From positions 1 to 36,708 of the forward strand of contig SHYY01000040.1 of NCBI GenBank assembly GCA_009692555.1: DNA of 36,708 bases. Direction: 5' to 3'. This DNA comes from Myxococcales bacterium (lineage in GTDB: Bacteria; Myxococcota_A; Polyangia; Palsa-1104; SHYY01). The notes below the pieces were generated by a model. That model was not told the origin of the DNA. It saw nothing but the letters and a program-made list of their open reading frames with translations, and made no database searches. The position numbers were made by a program, and so were the translations under genes. Each line of letters begins with the position of its first letter. Position 1 is the first letter of the stretch. Shown here piece by piece: positions 22,774 to 31,554 of the stretch.

Positions 22774-23787
22774 TTGACGCCGCGCTGCACGTCGCCGGAC
22801 GAGCTCGCCTCCGCGCTCCCCGAGGGAGACCCGGCTCGCCTCGCGTCGGCCCGCTCGCGCGTCGCTGAGCGCGCGATCGACTACCCCTTCGGCAGCGGCC
22901 AGGCCGAGGAGATCGCCCTCTTCGGTGGCTGGAAACCGCTCTACCGGCAGCTCCTCGACCCGGGCGATCTGCCGCGGGCGCGTGCGCGCTGCACGGCGCA
23001 CGGCCTCAGCGCCGTGGAGGAGGCGCCCCACGCCCACGGCCACGCGGGGCGGACGGCGCTCTTCGTGGGACGCGATCCTGACCTCCTGCGCGCGGCCGCA
23101 GACTGCGAGCGCAGCGACGACGCTGTCGGCCTGGGCAGCTTGCTCGGCTACCCCGCCTGCTGCGTTGCAGCATTTGCCGCGACGCCGGTCGGGATCCGCG
23201 TGAACCCTGTGCTTCACGCGCGCGCCCTGGCAGCCACCGCGGGGCCGCCTGCCCCGCGCCTGAACGTGATCGATCTCGCGGTGTTCCACTACCTGCCCTG
23301 GCTGCCCTGCTCGTTCGCCTGCGCCCCGTCGCTGGCGTTCGCCGATCGCGTGGCGGCACGGATCGCCGAGCACCACGGTGCGAGCGCCGGCGAGGCGCCC
23401 GCCGATCGCCCGCCGATCGCCTGCACCGCCGGCTGCGAGCACCAGCGCTTCGTGGACCGGATCGACGCCGCGCTCGCCGCGCACCGCCTGCTGCTCTTCG
23501 AGGAGGTGCAGCTCTCGCTGACCGGTCGGTTCGACGGGCGCCGCGTCCACATCGAGCGCGCCTGGCCGACCGCGCGGGATCGCCACCCCCGCGCTCTCCT
23601 CGCGCCCGCGGCCCGCGAAGCGGTCGCCCGCCTGCTCGTGGCGGTGGAGTCCGCCAGCACCGTCACCGTCGACGGCGAGGCCCTGCTGCTCGACGACCGA
23701 CCGCTCCTCCACGCCCCGCACGCGCTCCTCCTTCCCTTCGGCGCCCCGCGCCGATCTTGCTTCAGCGACGGCAACCCCTCAGAATGA
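22774..23787 (+). CDS. DUF483-family cysteine-containing protein
   Basis: The 337-residue protein shows the DUF483 hallmarks: LLGYPACCVAAFAATPVGIR (paired cysteines) and, further on, YLPWLPCSFACAPSLAFADR (two more cysteines). Together they suggest a metal or cluster site. N- and C-terminal parts are Ala/Arg-rich, and the C-terminal half carries beta strands around LTGRFDGRRVHIERAW. The function of the family is unknown. The start is TTG 22774, and no better start is close. It sits between the 170-aa gene and dacB in a tight operon. Confidence 0.75.
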   Translation: MTPRCTSPDELASALPEGDPARLASARSRVAERAIDYPFGSGQAEEIALFGGWKPLYRQLLDPGDLPRARARCTAHGLSAVEEAPHAHGHAGRTALFVGRDPDLLRAAADCERSDDAVGLGSLLGYPACCVAAFAATPVGIRVNPVLHARALAATAGPPAPRLNVIDLAVFHYLPWLPCSFACAPSLAFADRVAARIAEHHGASAGEAPADRPPIACTAGCEHQRFVDRIDAALAAHRLLLFEEVQLSLTGRFDGRRVHIERAWPTARDRHPRALLAPAAREAVARLLVAVESASTVTVDGEALLLDDRPLLHAPHALLLPFGAPRRSCFSDGNPSE

Positions 23788-23793
23788 AAGGCG

Positions 23794-25491
23794 ATGCGTC
23801 GTTCGCTCCCCGCTCTCTTCCTGTGCTGTAGCCTCGGCACCGCGCTCGCCGCTCCCCGGCCGGCCGCGAGGGAACCGCCGCGCGCGCGGGTCGCGGTCCG
23901 GCGTGCCCTACCGGCGAAGGCATCCGGAAAGGCGGGGCGCGCCGTCGCCGCCCTCTCGCGAAAGGTCCTCGCGAAGTCGCGCGGGCCCGCGCCGAAGCCG
24001 CCCCCGCCAGCGACGACCACCCCGCGCGATGCGGTGGATCCTTCCTCCCCGCACGAGCAGCGGATCCAGGTCCTCCGCGAGCGCCTCGAGGCCGCCCTCC
24101 GCGACTCGCCGCTCCGCCGCAGCCGGGTGGGGGTCGAGGTGCGCACCGCCAGCGATGGGGATGTCCTCTACGCCCACAACGCCGACCGGCTCTTCAACCC
24201 GGCCTCCAACACCAAGATCCTCACCACTGCCGCCGCGCTCACCCTCCTCGGCGGCGACTACCGCTACCCGACCACGCTCCACGGCCCGCTGCCCGATCCG
24301 GAGGGCGTGGTCCACGGCGACGTCGAGCTGCGCGGCTCCGGAGACCCGTCGCTGTCGAGCGCCGATCTGGCCGACCTCGCGCGCTCCGTCTCCGACCTCG
24401 GGATCACCCGGATCGAGGGCGCGATCCTCGCCAGCGGGAAGTTCCGCGATCCCGCCCACCCCGACGTCCCGGTCGGTGAGCACGCGCTGATCTTGAACCG
24501 CAACACCTACGGCGTGCGCGTGCGCCCGACCGAGCCGGGCCGCCCCGCGGTGGTCGACGTCCAGCCCTACCTCTCCGACTACTTCACCGTCGAGAACGGG
24601 GTCACCACCGTCGCCAACAAGCGCACCCGCCTCCAGTTCGACATGCGGCGCGACTCGGCCGATCGGATGGTGGTGATCGTGAAAGGCCGGGTGAACCCAC
24701 GCCGCGACGCGGTGGTGCGGCGCCGCCTCTCCGACGGATCACTCTTCGCCGCCGCGACGCTGCGCGGGGCGCTGATTGACTTCGGGGTCTCGATCGCCGG
24801 CGGGATCCGCCAGGGCGGCCTCTCCGGCGACGCGCCGGTGCTCGGCGAGCACGCCTCGTCGCCGCTGGCGGAGATCTGCCGGATCTCGAACAAGGACTCG
24901 AACAACTTCGTCGCCGACACGATCTTCAAGACCATGGGCGGCGAGCTGTTCGGTGTCCCCGGCACCCTGGCCAAGGGCATCCGCGCCGTCGACCGGCTGC
25001 TCGAGCCGCTGGGGGTCGAGCGCAGCGCCTACACCATCGTCAACGGCTCCGGGCTGACCCACGCCAACCGCCTCCAGCCGACCGCGCTGACCCGCCTCCT
25101 CCGCCACCTGTACTTCGATCTCTCGGTCGCGCCGGAGTTCCTCTCGTCGCTGGCGGTGGGAGGGATCGACGGCACGATCCGCAACCGCTTCCGCGGCACC
25201 GACGCCGTCGGCCTGGTGCGCGCCAAGACCGGCACCCTCTCCGGCGTCTCGGCCCTCTCGGGCTACGTCGGCGACGACGGCGAGGTGCTGATCTTCTCGA
25301 TCTTCGTCGAGGGCTTCCGCCACCGCGCGCTGCACGCGGTCCGCCAGGCGCAGGTGCGGATGGTCCAGTCGATGCTCGGCTACCTGCGCGCCGATCGGCC
25401 GCGTCCGCGTCCCGCGGATCCCGATCCGGCGATCCCCGGCGCGCCGCTGGACGACTCCGAGTCCGACGGCGATCTGGTCGGCGGCGAGTAG
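23794..25491 (+). CDS. dacB: D-alanyl-D-alanine carboxypeptidase/endopeptidase, PBP4 family (peptidase S13)
   Basis: The 565-residue periplasmic enzyme trims or cleaves peptidoglycan peptides. A signal peptide (about 1-20) is followed by a basic, Ala/Pro-rich spacer of about 65 residues that is unusually long. The penicillin-binding fold then shows the SxxK motif SNTK (138-141, in FNPASNTKILTTAAAL), SxN at 369-371 (KDSNNFVAD) and KTG at 478-480 (RAKTGTLSGVSAL). The S13-specific insert lies between the first two motifs. A Pro/Asp-rich tail of about 35 residues ends the chain. The 3' end overlaps a convergent small frame by 112 bases. The start is ATG 23794, 6 bases after DUF483. Confidence 0.93.
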   Translation: MRRSLPALFLCCSLGTALAAPRPAAREPPRARVAVRRALPAKASGKAGRAVAALSRKVLAKSRGPAPKPPPPATTTPRDAVDPSSPHEQRIQVLRERLEAALRDSPLRRSRVGVEVRTASDGDVLYAHNADRLFNPASNTKILTTAAALTLLGGDYRYPTTLHGPLPDPEGVVHGDVELRGSGDPSLSSADLADLARSVSDLGITRIEGAILASGKFRDPAHPDVPVGEHALILNRNTYGVRVRPTEPGRPAVVDVQPYLSDYFTVENGVTTVANKRTRLQFDMRRDSADRMVVIVKGRVNPRRDAVVRRRLSDGSLFAAATLRGALIDFGVSIAGGIRQGGLSGDAPVLGEHASSPLAEICRISNKDSNNFVADTIFKTMGGELFGVPGTLAKGIRAVDRLLEPLGVERSAYTIVNGSGLTHANRLQPTALTRLLRHLYFDLSVAPEFLSSLAVGGIDGTIRNRFRGTDAVGLVRAKTGTLSGVSALSGYVGDDGEVLIFSIFVEGFRHRALHAVRQAQVRMVQSMLGYLRADRPRPRPADPDPAIPGAPLDDSESDGDLVGGE

Positions 25492-25682
25492 CAGAGGAGC
25501 GCCGCCCCGATCACCCCCTCCGCCCGGTAGGGACCGGGGCGCTCGCGCGCCATCGCCCGGTGCGCCGCCGGGAGCCGCGCGGCGAAGCGACGGAGCGCGC
25601 GCGCCACGGGCGGTTCATCGCCGGCGAGCGTATCGGCGAGCCGATCGATCGCGCTCCCGAGGTCGCGCAAGAGCTCATCCAT
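25380..25682 (-). CDS. Small helical protein, paralogue of the upstream 99-aa protein
   Basis: The product is 100 residues from ATG 25682, which overlaps the stop of the preceding gene by 8 bases. The first half (LLRDLGSAIDRLADTL, then PVARALRRFAARLPAAHRAM) parallels the neighbour's LLSELHEAIERLADAV and PVALTLRSLANALPEAR, so the two arose by tandem duplication. The C-terminal 37 codons are antisense to the end of dacB and look low-complexity (Ser/Gly/Arg), so that part may be non-conserved or a run-on after decay. The family is unrecognised. Confidence 0.5.
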   Translation of the reverse strand: MDELLRDLGSAIDRLADTLAGDEPPVARALRRFAARLPAAHRAMARERPGPYRAEGVIGAALLCYSPPTRSPSDSESSSGAPGIAGSGSAGRGRGRSARR

Positions 25683-25974
25683 GGCGGGACGCCGCACGAT
25701 CGGCGAGCGCCCGGGCCGCGCGCGCCCGCGCCACCATCACCACGTCGAACCGCCGCGCATCGATCACCCCGTCGACGAGCGCGCGCCAGAGGAGCGGCTC
25801 GATCGCGCTCGGGTCGCGCGGCACGAGCGGCCTCCGCGCCGACGTCGGGCGCGCCTCCGGGAGCGCGTTGGCGAGGCTCCGCAGGGTGAGCGCGACAGGC
25901 GGTCGATCGACCACCGCGTCGGCGAGACGCTCGATCGCCTCGTGCAGTTCGGAGAGCAGTGCTTGATTTTCCAT
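25675..25974 (-). CDS. Small helical protein of unknown function (99 aa)
   Basis: The product starts at ATG 25974 with ENQALLSELHEAIERLADAV, followed by VDRPPVALTLRSLANALPEA and a C-terminal LLWRALVDGVIDARRFDVVM. Helical and basic, with no membrane segment. It has a duplicated partner just downstream, overlapping by 8 bases. No known domain is recognised. The 146-base gap on its upstream side is shared with the divergent nitrilase-like gene and holds the TGTCCGG repeats. Confidence 0.6.
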   Translation of the reverse strand: MENQALLSELHEAIERLADAVVDRPPVALTLRSLANALPEARPTSARRPLVPRDPSAIEPLLWRALVDGVIDARRFDVVMVARARAARALADRAASRHG

Positions 25975-26040
25975 GCCGCGCCTCTTGAGCAAGTCGCGTG
26001 CCCCCGTCGCTGCCGCGCCCACCGCGGCGATCGGTGAGCC

Positions 26041-26092
26041 TGTCCGGCGTCCCTGTCCGGCAGCCGGACGATGTCCGGATCTCGGCCGGACA
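26041..26092. promoter_or_regulatory. Cluster of TGTCCGG repeats, likely operator
   Basis: TGTCCGG occurs at 26041, 26054 and 26072 on the plus strand, with CCGGACA at 26086-26092. GTCCGGC-A-GCCGGAC (26055-26069) is a perfect 15-base palindrome, and TGTCCGG-N7-CCGGACA (26072-26092) a spaced one. They end 16 bases before the -10-like TAAGCT of the nitrilase-like gene, so a bound protein would control that promoter. Confidence 0.5.
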
Positions 26093-26108
26093 GCCGGCGG
26101 TTCCGCGC

Positions 26109-26114
26109 TAAGCT
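26109..26114 (+). promoter_or_regulatory. Putative -10 element (TAAGCT) of the nitrilase-like gene
   Basis: TAAGCT ends 6 bases before ATG 26121. The -35 position falls within the TGTCCGG cluster and does not match consensus, which would suit an activator-dependent or repressed promoter. Confidence 0.35.
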
Positions 26115-26120
26115 CGCCGG

Positions 26121-27011
26121 ATGTCCATCTCCGGCCTCGCCCGCCTGCGCCCCCTCGCGCTCCAGCTCGGCGACGAGGAGTCGCTGCTGATCCAGGCGCT
26201 CGAGCGGCTGCACGATCTCGACGAGGGAGAGATCGGCGTGCTGCCGGAGCTGGTGGCGTGGACCAATCACCACTCCGCGATCGCCTTCGGCACGCTGCTC
26301 ACCTTCGCACGCGATCACGGCATCGGGGTGATCACCACGCTCAACCTGCCGCCCGACCTGACCGAGGACCTCCCCGGGCGCGACCCCGCCGCGCGCCACA
26401 ACGCGGTGGTGGTGATGACCCGCCACGGGGACGTGCACGTCCCCCAGGCCAAGCTCACTCCGCAGGCGTTCGAGCGCTCGCAGGCGCCCTTTGGCCCCGG
26501 GATCGGCGTCGCTCCCTACGCTCGCCTGAACCGGGTCCGCCTCGACCTCGGCGACGAGGTGGTGAGCGCCCATTTCCTCGTCTGCTCCGATCTGTGGGTG
26601 CTGACCCGGCTGCCTCCCCCGTCGCTGCGCTGCGACCTCCTGGTCGTGCCGGCGAACTTCGCCCGCGGCGCCGAGGTCCACGCCGGGCGCCTGCTGGCGG
26701 CGGCGCGCGCCCGCGGGATCGCCGGCGCGACGATCCTCGTCAACCCCGGGCACCAGCCGCGCGACCCTTCCCGCGCGCCGCTCGCGATCGCGGTCGAGAC
26801 GCTGCTCGACGACGGGGCGGGCGCGGTCGCGGCCGCGTGGGACGACCGCGCCCTGCTCGACGACTGCTTCCGGATCTGCGACGATGATCGCGTGCCGAAC
26901 TTCGTGGCGATGGTGGAGCTGCCCGAGCGCGAGGGACGGATCGCGGTGCCGCGCTCCCTGGCCGATGCCCCGATCGCACCGGGCGAGTACCCGGTGACGA
27001 TCGTCCTCTAG
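26121..27011 (+). CDS. Nitrilase-fold (carbon-nitrogen hydrolase-like) protein
   Basis: The 296-residue protein fits the nitrilase superfamily triad: Glu in EIGVLPELVAWTN (E43), Lys in HVPQAKLTPQAF (K111) and Cys in SAHFLVCSDLWV (C155), followed by CDLLVVPANFARGAEVHAGR. Such enzymes hydrolyse nitriles, amides or transfer acyl groups. The sequence around the cysteine (VCSDLW rather than ICYD) and the late strands deviate from well-known branches, so the substrate is open. The protein is cytoplasmic. It heads a plus-strand run with the EEP and CHAD genes and has a palindromic operator-like region before it. Confidence 0.72.
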   Translation: MSISGLARLRPLALQLGDEESLLIQALERLHDLDEGEIGVLPELVAWTNHHSAIAFGTLLTFARDHGIGVITTLNLPPDLTEDLPGRDPAARHNAVVVMTRHGDVHVPQAKLTPQAFERSQAPFGPGIGVAPYARLNRVRLDLGDEVVSAHFLVCSDLWVLTRLPPPSLRCDLLVVPANFARGAEVHAGRLLAAARARGIAGATILVNPGHQPRDPSRAPLAIAVETLLDDGAGAVAAAWDDRALLDDCFRICDDDRVPNFVAMVELPEREGRIAVPRSLADAPIAPGEYPVTIVL

Positions 27012-27021
27012 CGTCCTGTGC

Positions 27022-27027
27022 TAGCGT
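27022..27027 (+). promoter_or_regulatory. Putative -10 element (TAGCGT) of the EEP gene
   Basis: TAGCGT ends 7 bases before GTG 27035, in the 23-base gap after the nitrilase-like gene. There is no -35 and no Shine-Dalgarno; the signal is weak by itself. Confidence 0.25.
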
Positions 27028-27034
27028 TCGCGCC

Positions 27035-27859
27035 GTGGAAACGCTGCGCGTCCTCACCCTCAACATCTGGAACCGGCAGGGCCCGTGGGAGGAGCGGCTC
27101 GCCATCATCCGCCGCGAGATCGCCGCGCTCTCCCCCGATCTGATCGGCCTCCAGGAGGTCCTCCACCACGAGTCCTCCGCCGAGGATCAGGCCACCGCGA
27201 TCGCCCTGGGGCTCGGTTACCACGTCGCGTTCGGCGCGGCCTGGCACATCGGCGGCGGCCTCCAGTTCGGCAACGCCGTGCTCTCGCGCTTCCCGATCCT
27301 CGTCCGGAACTGCTGGATCCTCCCCGCCGAGCCGGGCGACGATGCCGAGACCCGCGCGCTCTTGCACGTCGACGTCGAGGCCCCCTGCGGCAAGGTGCCG
27401 TTCTTCGTCACCCACCTCAACTGGAAGCTCCACCACGGCTTCGTGCGGCTGCGCCAGGTCGAGGCGATCGCCGGGCACATCCGCGACACCGCGCCCACCT
27501 CCGGCTTCCCGCCGATCCTCCTCGGCGACTTCAACGCCGAGCCCGAATCGGATGAAATTCGCTTCTTTCGCGGATGGCACGTCTTGAACGGAAAGAGCGT
27601 CTACTTCGCCGACTGCTTCCACGTCGCCGGCGACGGCGGTCCGGGCTACACGTTTGCCCGCGCCAACCCCTACGCCGCGCTGGTCCACGAGCCGAACCGG
27701 CGCCTCGACTACGTCTTCGTGCGCGGCCCCGATCGCGCCTTGCGCGGCGAGCCGCTGGCGGCGCGGGTGGTGCTCGATCGGCCGGAGAACGGCGTCTTCC
27801 CGTCGGACCACTTCGGGGTGTACGCCGAGATCCAGGCCGCTCCGCGCGCCGCGGGCTGA
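27035..27859 (+). CDS. Endonuclease/exonuclease/phosphatase (EEP) family protein
   Basis: The 274-residue metal-dependent hydrolase has all EEP motifs: LRVLTLNIWN (N10), PDLIGLQEVL (E41), FVTHLNWKLHHG, the ILLGDFNAEPES block (D165, N167), NRRLDYVFVRG and FPSDHFGVYAEI (D258, H259). No signal peptide is visible, so it is likely cytoplasmic. Substrates of such proteins range from DNA to phospholipids and inositol phosphates and cannot be told here. The start is GTG 27035; the CHAD gene follows after 5 bases. Confidence 0.88.
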   Translation: METLRVLTLNIWNRQGPWEERLAIIRREIAALSPDLIGLQEVLHHESSAEDQATAIALGLGYHVAFGAAWHIGGGLQFGNAVLSRFPILVRNCWILPAEPGDDAETRALLHVDVEAPCGKVPFFVTHLNWKLHHGFVRLRQVEAIAGHIRDTAPTSGFPPILLGDFNAEPESDEIRFFRGWHVLNGKSVYFADCFHVAGDGGPGYTFARANPYAALVHEPNRRLDYVFVRGPDRALRGEPLAARVVLDRPENGVFPSDHFGVYAEIQAAPRAAG

Positions 27860-27864
27860 GCCAG

Positions 27865-28755
27865 ATGGCCCGCGCCTGGCCGGTCCCGGGGATCGCGGCG
27901 GAGACGCCGGTCGACGTCGCCGCGCCGCGGATCCTCGCGGTGCGCCTCGACGAGGTGGCCCACCACCGCGAGCGCGCTCTCCTCCGCACCGACCCGGAGG
28001 ACCTGCACGATCTCCGCGTCGCCACCCGCAGGCTGCGCGCCGCTCTCCGGCTGCTCGGCGGCCCGCTCGCCCAGGCGGAGCCGGGGGTGAAGGCCCTCGG
28101 CGATGCGCTCGGCTGGGTGCGCGACATCGACGTGCAGGTCGCCTGGCTGGAGCGGGTGCGCGCGGTCGCCGATCGCGACGAGCGCCCCGGGATCGCGTGG
28201 CTGCTCGATGAGCGCCGCGCCCTCCTCCCGCCCCTCGAAGCGGCCGCCCGCGCCGCGGCCGATCGGTACCACCAGCATCTCGAGCCGCCGCTGCGGATCT
28301 ACCTCCGTGAGGGGGGCTACCCCGAGCCCCTCGGCGGCTCCCGGGTGCGCCGCGCCGTGGCCCGTCGCCTGCGACGGGTCGGCCGCCGCGCCGTGGCGCT
28401 CCTCACCACCGACGATGTCGCCGGCGTCCACGCGCTCCGCATCGCGGGCAAGAAGGCGCGCTACGACCTCGAGCTGGTGGAGTCGGCCCTCGGCGCTCCC
28501 GCCACCGACGCGTTGGCGCGTCTCAAGCAACTCCAGGAGCTCACCGGCGAGGTGCACGACCGCGACGTCCACCTCGCGCTCCTGCCCGAGTGGATCGCGC
28601 GCGCCCCCCGTCCCGAACAGCCCGGCGCGGTCCGCCTGCTCCGCGACGCCCTCGCCGAGCGTCGCCACAGCGCCGCTCTCCTCGACGGGGAGCTGGTACT
28701 CTGGCGCACGCGCGAGGAGGCCGCCGCGCTCGCCCACGCCATCGCCGCGGGCTGA
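27865..28755 (+). CDS. CHAD-domain protein
   Basis: The 296-residue helical protein has the two conserved CHAD signatures: LHDLRVATRRLRAALRLLGG (H48 and following arginines) and, in the second half, VHALRIAGKKARYDLELVES (H189). LGWVRDIDVQVAWLERV and TGEVHDRDVHLAL are also typical. CHAD domains bind polyphosphate through the basic His/Arg/Lys surface. The start is ATG 27865. It is the last gene of the nitrilase-EEP-CHAD run. There is no triphosphatase (CYTH) domain attached. Confidence 0.88.
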   Translation: MARAWPVPGIAAETPVDVAAPRILAVRLDEVAHHRERALLRTDPEDLHDLRVATRRLRAALRLLGGPLAQAEPGVKALGDALGWVRDIDVQVAWLERVRAVADRDERPGIAWLLDERRALLPPLEAAARAAADRYHQHLEPPLRIYLREGGYPEPLGGSRVRRAVARRLRRVGRRAVALLTTDDVAGVHALRIAGKKARYDLELVESALGAPATDALARLKQLQELTGEVHDRDVHLALLPEWIARAPRPEQPGAVRLLRDALAERRHSAALLDGELVLWRTREEAAALAHAIAAG

Positions 28756-28808
28756 TGCCCGGGAGAGGCCCGCCGCGCGCACTCTGCCGCCGTCCCTGAC
28801 CGCCGCGT

Positions 28809-29237
28809 TCAGTCCTTTCGCGGCAGGCGGATCCAGACGTAGCCGTCGTCGAGCGGCGGCAGGCGGGCGCGGTAGACCTCGGGGCCGGCGTGCGCGCTCC
28901 AGGAGTGGCCACCCGGGACACCAGGCGGCGCCGCCGGACCCCCTCTGGCCGTCGCTGCGGTCCGTTTTTCCAGAGGTCCGCTCCCGCCGCCGAACGACTT
29001 CTGCTCCTCGTTCAGCCCCTCCAGCGCCTCCCCGGGCGCCGCTTTGGTCTTTGGGCCGCGCTTCGCCCGCACCGCCTCCGCGTGGGCCTCCACCGCTGCA
29101 TGGGCCACCGGCGCGTGCAGCTCGGCTGCCGCTCCTCCGCCCGCTCCCCCGTCGCCGGTGCGCTCCGCGAGCTCGCTGTCACCGCGCTGGAGCCGCTCGA
29201 TCTCGCCGTTCGACTCCGTGTCTCTCTTTCCGCTCAT
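28809..29237 (-). CDS. Small protein overlapping the AAA ATPase gene, unknown function
   Basis: The 142-residue product starts at ATG 29237 within the ATPase stop (ATGA 29234-29237), so the two are translated together. The middle is low-complexity (Ala, Gly, Glu, His); the ends look more ordered: KRDTESNGEIERLQRGDSEL at the start and YRARLPPLDDGYVWIRLPRK at the C-terminus. No domain is recognised. The overlap suggests that it is a dedicated partner or substrate of the ATPase. No downstream gene in the same direction lies within the next 50 bases. Confidence 0.65.
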   Translation of the reverse strand: MSGKRDTESNGEIERLQRGDSELAERTGDGGAGGGAAAELHAPVAHAAVEAHAEAVRAKRGPKTKAAPGEALEGLNEEQKSFGGGSGPLEKRTAATARGGPAAPPGVPGGHSWSAHAGPEVYRARLPPLDDGYVWIRLPRKD

Positions 29238-31438
29238 CGCTCGACGGTCGACGAGGAGAACACCCGGCCCATCGCGATGTACTCGAGATCCGCGGCGCGG
29301 CGCAGGTGGTCCATGGTCAGCGACTCGCCCTCGCCGGCCGCGAGGAAGGCGGCGCGCAAGACCGCGTTGCGGATGTTGCCGCCGGACATTTCGTAGGTGC
29401 GCGACATCTCCTCGAAGTCCATCTCCTCGCCGACCTCGGCCTCCGCGGGGATCATCGCGCCCCACAGCTTGAGCCGCTCGTCCTCCTCGGGCGCCGGGAA
29501 GTCGATCCGGAACGAGAGGCGCCGCTTGAACGCGGTGTCCATCGACGATTCGAGGTTGGTGGTGAGGATGGTCACCCCGTCGAAGCGCTCCATCCGCTGG
29601 AGGAGGTAGTTCACCTCGAGGTTGGCGTAGCGATCGACCGACGATTTCACCTCCGTCCGCTTGGCGAACAGCGAATCGGCCTCGTCGAAGAGCAGGATGG
29701 CGTGCCCGGCCTCCGCGGCGTCGAACACCTGGGCGAGGTTCTTCTCGGTCTCGCCGACGAACTTGGAGACGATCCGCGAGAGATCGATCTGGTAGAGATC
29801 GAGGCCGAGCTCGGTCGAGATGAGGCCTGCGACCATCGTCTTGCCGGTGCCGGGCGGGCCGGCAAAGAGCGCGCTCACCCCGAGGCCCTTGGCGAGCTTG
29901 CGCGCGAAGCCCCACTGCTCGTAGACCTGCTTGCGGTGCTTCAAGCGCGCCATGAACTCGCGGATCCCGTCGAGGGTCTCGGGCGTCACGACGAGATCCT
30001 CCCAGGCCTGGCGGCGCGTCACGCGGCTGCCGAGCGCGCTCATCTTCTCGTCGAGGACGCCGCGCAGGCCGGCGTGGGTGTCGGCCTCGGTGATCTTTCC
30101 TTCGGGGCTCGTCCCGCCGTTCCCTCCGCCTCGCCCCCTGGCGATCGCGGCCGCGGCGGCGGTGGCGCGCTCGATCAGGCCGCCGGTGATCGGGTAGCGC
30201 GCGGCGATCCGATCGACGTCGACCTGATCGTCGACCGGACAGCCCGAGGCGGCGAGGGTGCGGAGCCAGATCTGCACCCGATCGGTCTCGCTCGGCAGCT
30301 CGAGATCGAGGCGGATCGCCCCGCGGGCCAGCGACGGCAATCGCACATCGCGCGCCCCGGTGGTGGCCACCAGTGGCCCGAGGTAGTCGGCGAGCGCCGC
30401 GTCGAGGACGGAGAGCTTCGGCAGCGCGCGCGGATCCTCGGCCACCGACTCGAAGCCGGTCAGGACCGGGATCGCCCGGAACAGCACCGCCTCGCGGGCG
30501 ATCGCGCGCCCGAGCCGGTGAAGCTCCTCCCGCTCCTCGGGCAGCGAGCGAAGCGGTACCACCAGGAGCTGGCAGCCGAGCTCCTGCGCCACCGCGCCGC
30601 ACAGCGAGCGCTTGCCCACACCCTCGGGGCCGACCAGCACCAGCGTCGCCGGCGCCGCCCCTTTGCGCCCCGCGCTCGCCGCCTCGCGGAGCAGGCCGCG
30701 GATCTCCTCGACGATCGCGCGTGGTCCGATCCAGTCGTCGGTGGGGCGCGCCGAGTCGTCGAGCATGGCGTACTGCGCCACCTCGCGGTCGAGCGACATC
30801 CGCCCGTGGGCGAGCTCGATCACCCGGGTCGCCACGCGCAGCGGACGGAGCAGGAACGGGTAGTCGTCGGCGCTCCTCTTGCCGCCCACCGGCTCGAGAA
30901 TGCGGTTGCGGAACAGCGGCGCATCGGCGGCCAGCTCCTCGATCAACAGCTCGCGCGTCGACGGGGCGCTGTAGACGCAGTTCTCCACCAGCCCGACGTC
31001 GGAGTGGACGCGCGCCGCGTCGTTGGTCAGGTAGCGCGCGAGCTGGCGGTGGCGCGAGCTGATCTCGACGGCGATCAGCACCCACAGCGCCTGCTGCTCC
31101 GTCGCGGAGAGGCGAAACGCCGAGCGCAGCGCGTCCCACGGCAGCGGCGCCCCCTCGGCGCGCGAGGCCGCCAGGCGATCCTCGATCCGCTCGCCCCACG
31201 TCGCGAGGGCGGCGTCGATCAAGGCAATCCGCGACTGTCCGTCCGCCGAGACCGGGAGGCCGCCCACGAGCAGCGCTCCCACCTCGCCTCCCGAGACGAA
31301 CGTGCCCGAGAACTCGTCCTTGATCCGCGGCAGGATCCCCTGCTCCCACGCCGCCTGGATCTGTCGGTTCAGGATCAGCGCGACGCGCTGCAGCTCGTCG
31401 TCGATGTGGTCGCGGGCCCCTCGATAGGCATCGGGCAT
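29234..31438 (-). CDS. Two-module AAA+ ATPase resembling those of extracellular contractile injection systems
   Basis: The 734-residue protein has an N-terminal helical region (about 1-230) with [20 protein letters not shown], a degenerate AAA module (about 245-470) with Walker [10 protein letters not shown] (near 268) but no acidic Walker B (AIPVLTGFE), and a canonical second AAA module (about 500-730). The latter has [13 protein letters not shown] (near 526), the pore-loop-like [22 protein letters not shown] (near 580), [20 protein letters not shown] (sensor 1 and arginine fingers) and [16 protein letters not shown]. This layout resembles the ATPase found in eCIS/Afp-type clusters. No tail, sheath or baseplate genes are in the window. 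ATG 31438 was chosen; there is no Shine-Dalgarno. Confidence 0.8.
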   Translation of the reverse strand: MPDAYRGARDHIDDELQRVALILNRQIQAAWEQGILPRIKDEFSGTFVSGGEVGALLVGGLPVSADGQSRIALIDAALATWGERIEDRLAASRAEGAPLPWDALRSAFRLSATEQQALWVLIAVEISSRHRQLARYLTNDAARVHSDVGLVENCVYSAPSTRELLIEELAADAPLFRNRILEPVGGKRSADDYPFLLRPLRVATRVIELAHGRMSLDREVAQYAMLDDSARPTDDWIGPRAIVEEIRGLLREAASAGRKGAAPATLVLVGPEGVGKRSLCGAVAQELGCQLLVVPLRSLPEEREELHRLGRAIAREAVLFRAIPVLTGFESVAEDPRALPKLSVLDAALADYLGPLVATTGARDVRLPSLARGAIRLDLELPSETDRVQIWLRTLAASGCPVDDQVDVDRIAARYPITGGLIERATAAAAAIARGRGGGNGGTSPEGKITEADTHAGLRGVLDEKMSALGSRVTRRQAWEDLVVTPETLDGIREFMARLKHRKQVYEQWGFARKLAKGLGVSALFAGPPGTGKTMVAGLISTELGLDLYQIDLSRIVSKFVGETEKNLAQVFDAAEAGHAILLFDEADSLFAKRTEVKSSVDRYANLEVNYLLQRMERFDGVTILTTNLESSMDTAFKRRLSFRIDFPAPEEDERLKLWGAMIPAEAEVGEEMDFEEMSRTYEMSGGNIRNAVLRAAFLAAGEGESLTMDHLRRAADLEYIAMGRVFSSSTVER

Positions 31439-31542
31439 CGGCGGAAGAATCGGCGATTTCCCCGGGCGACGCAACCCGAGCGACCGTCGGCAGCTTCCGA
31501 GCAGCAGCCGGAGGACGGGCCACGGGGCACTCCATGGCGTGA

Positions 31543-31548
31543 TAGATT
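31543..31548 (+). promoter_or_regulatory. Putative -10 element (TAGATT) of the 83-aa/nucleotidyltransferase pair
   Basis: TAGATT ends 6 bases before GTG 31555, in the 116-base gap divergent from the ATPase gene. No clear -35 is seen. Confidence 0.3.
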
Positions 31549-31554
31549 CTCCTC

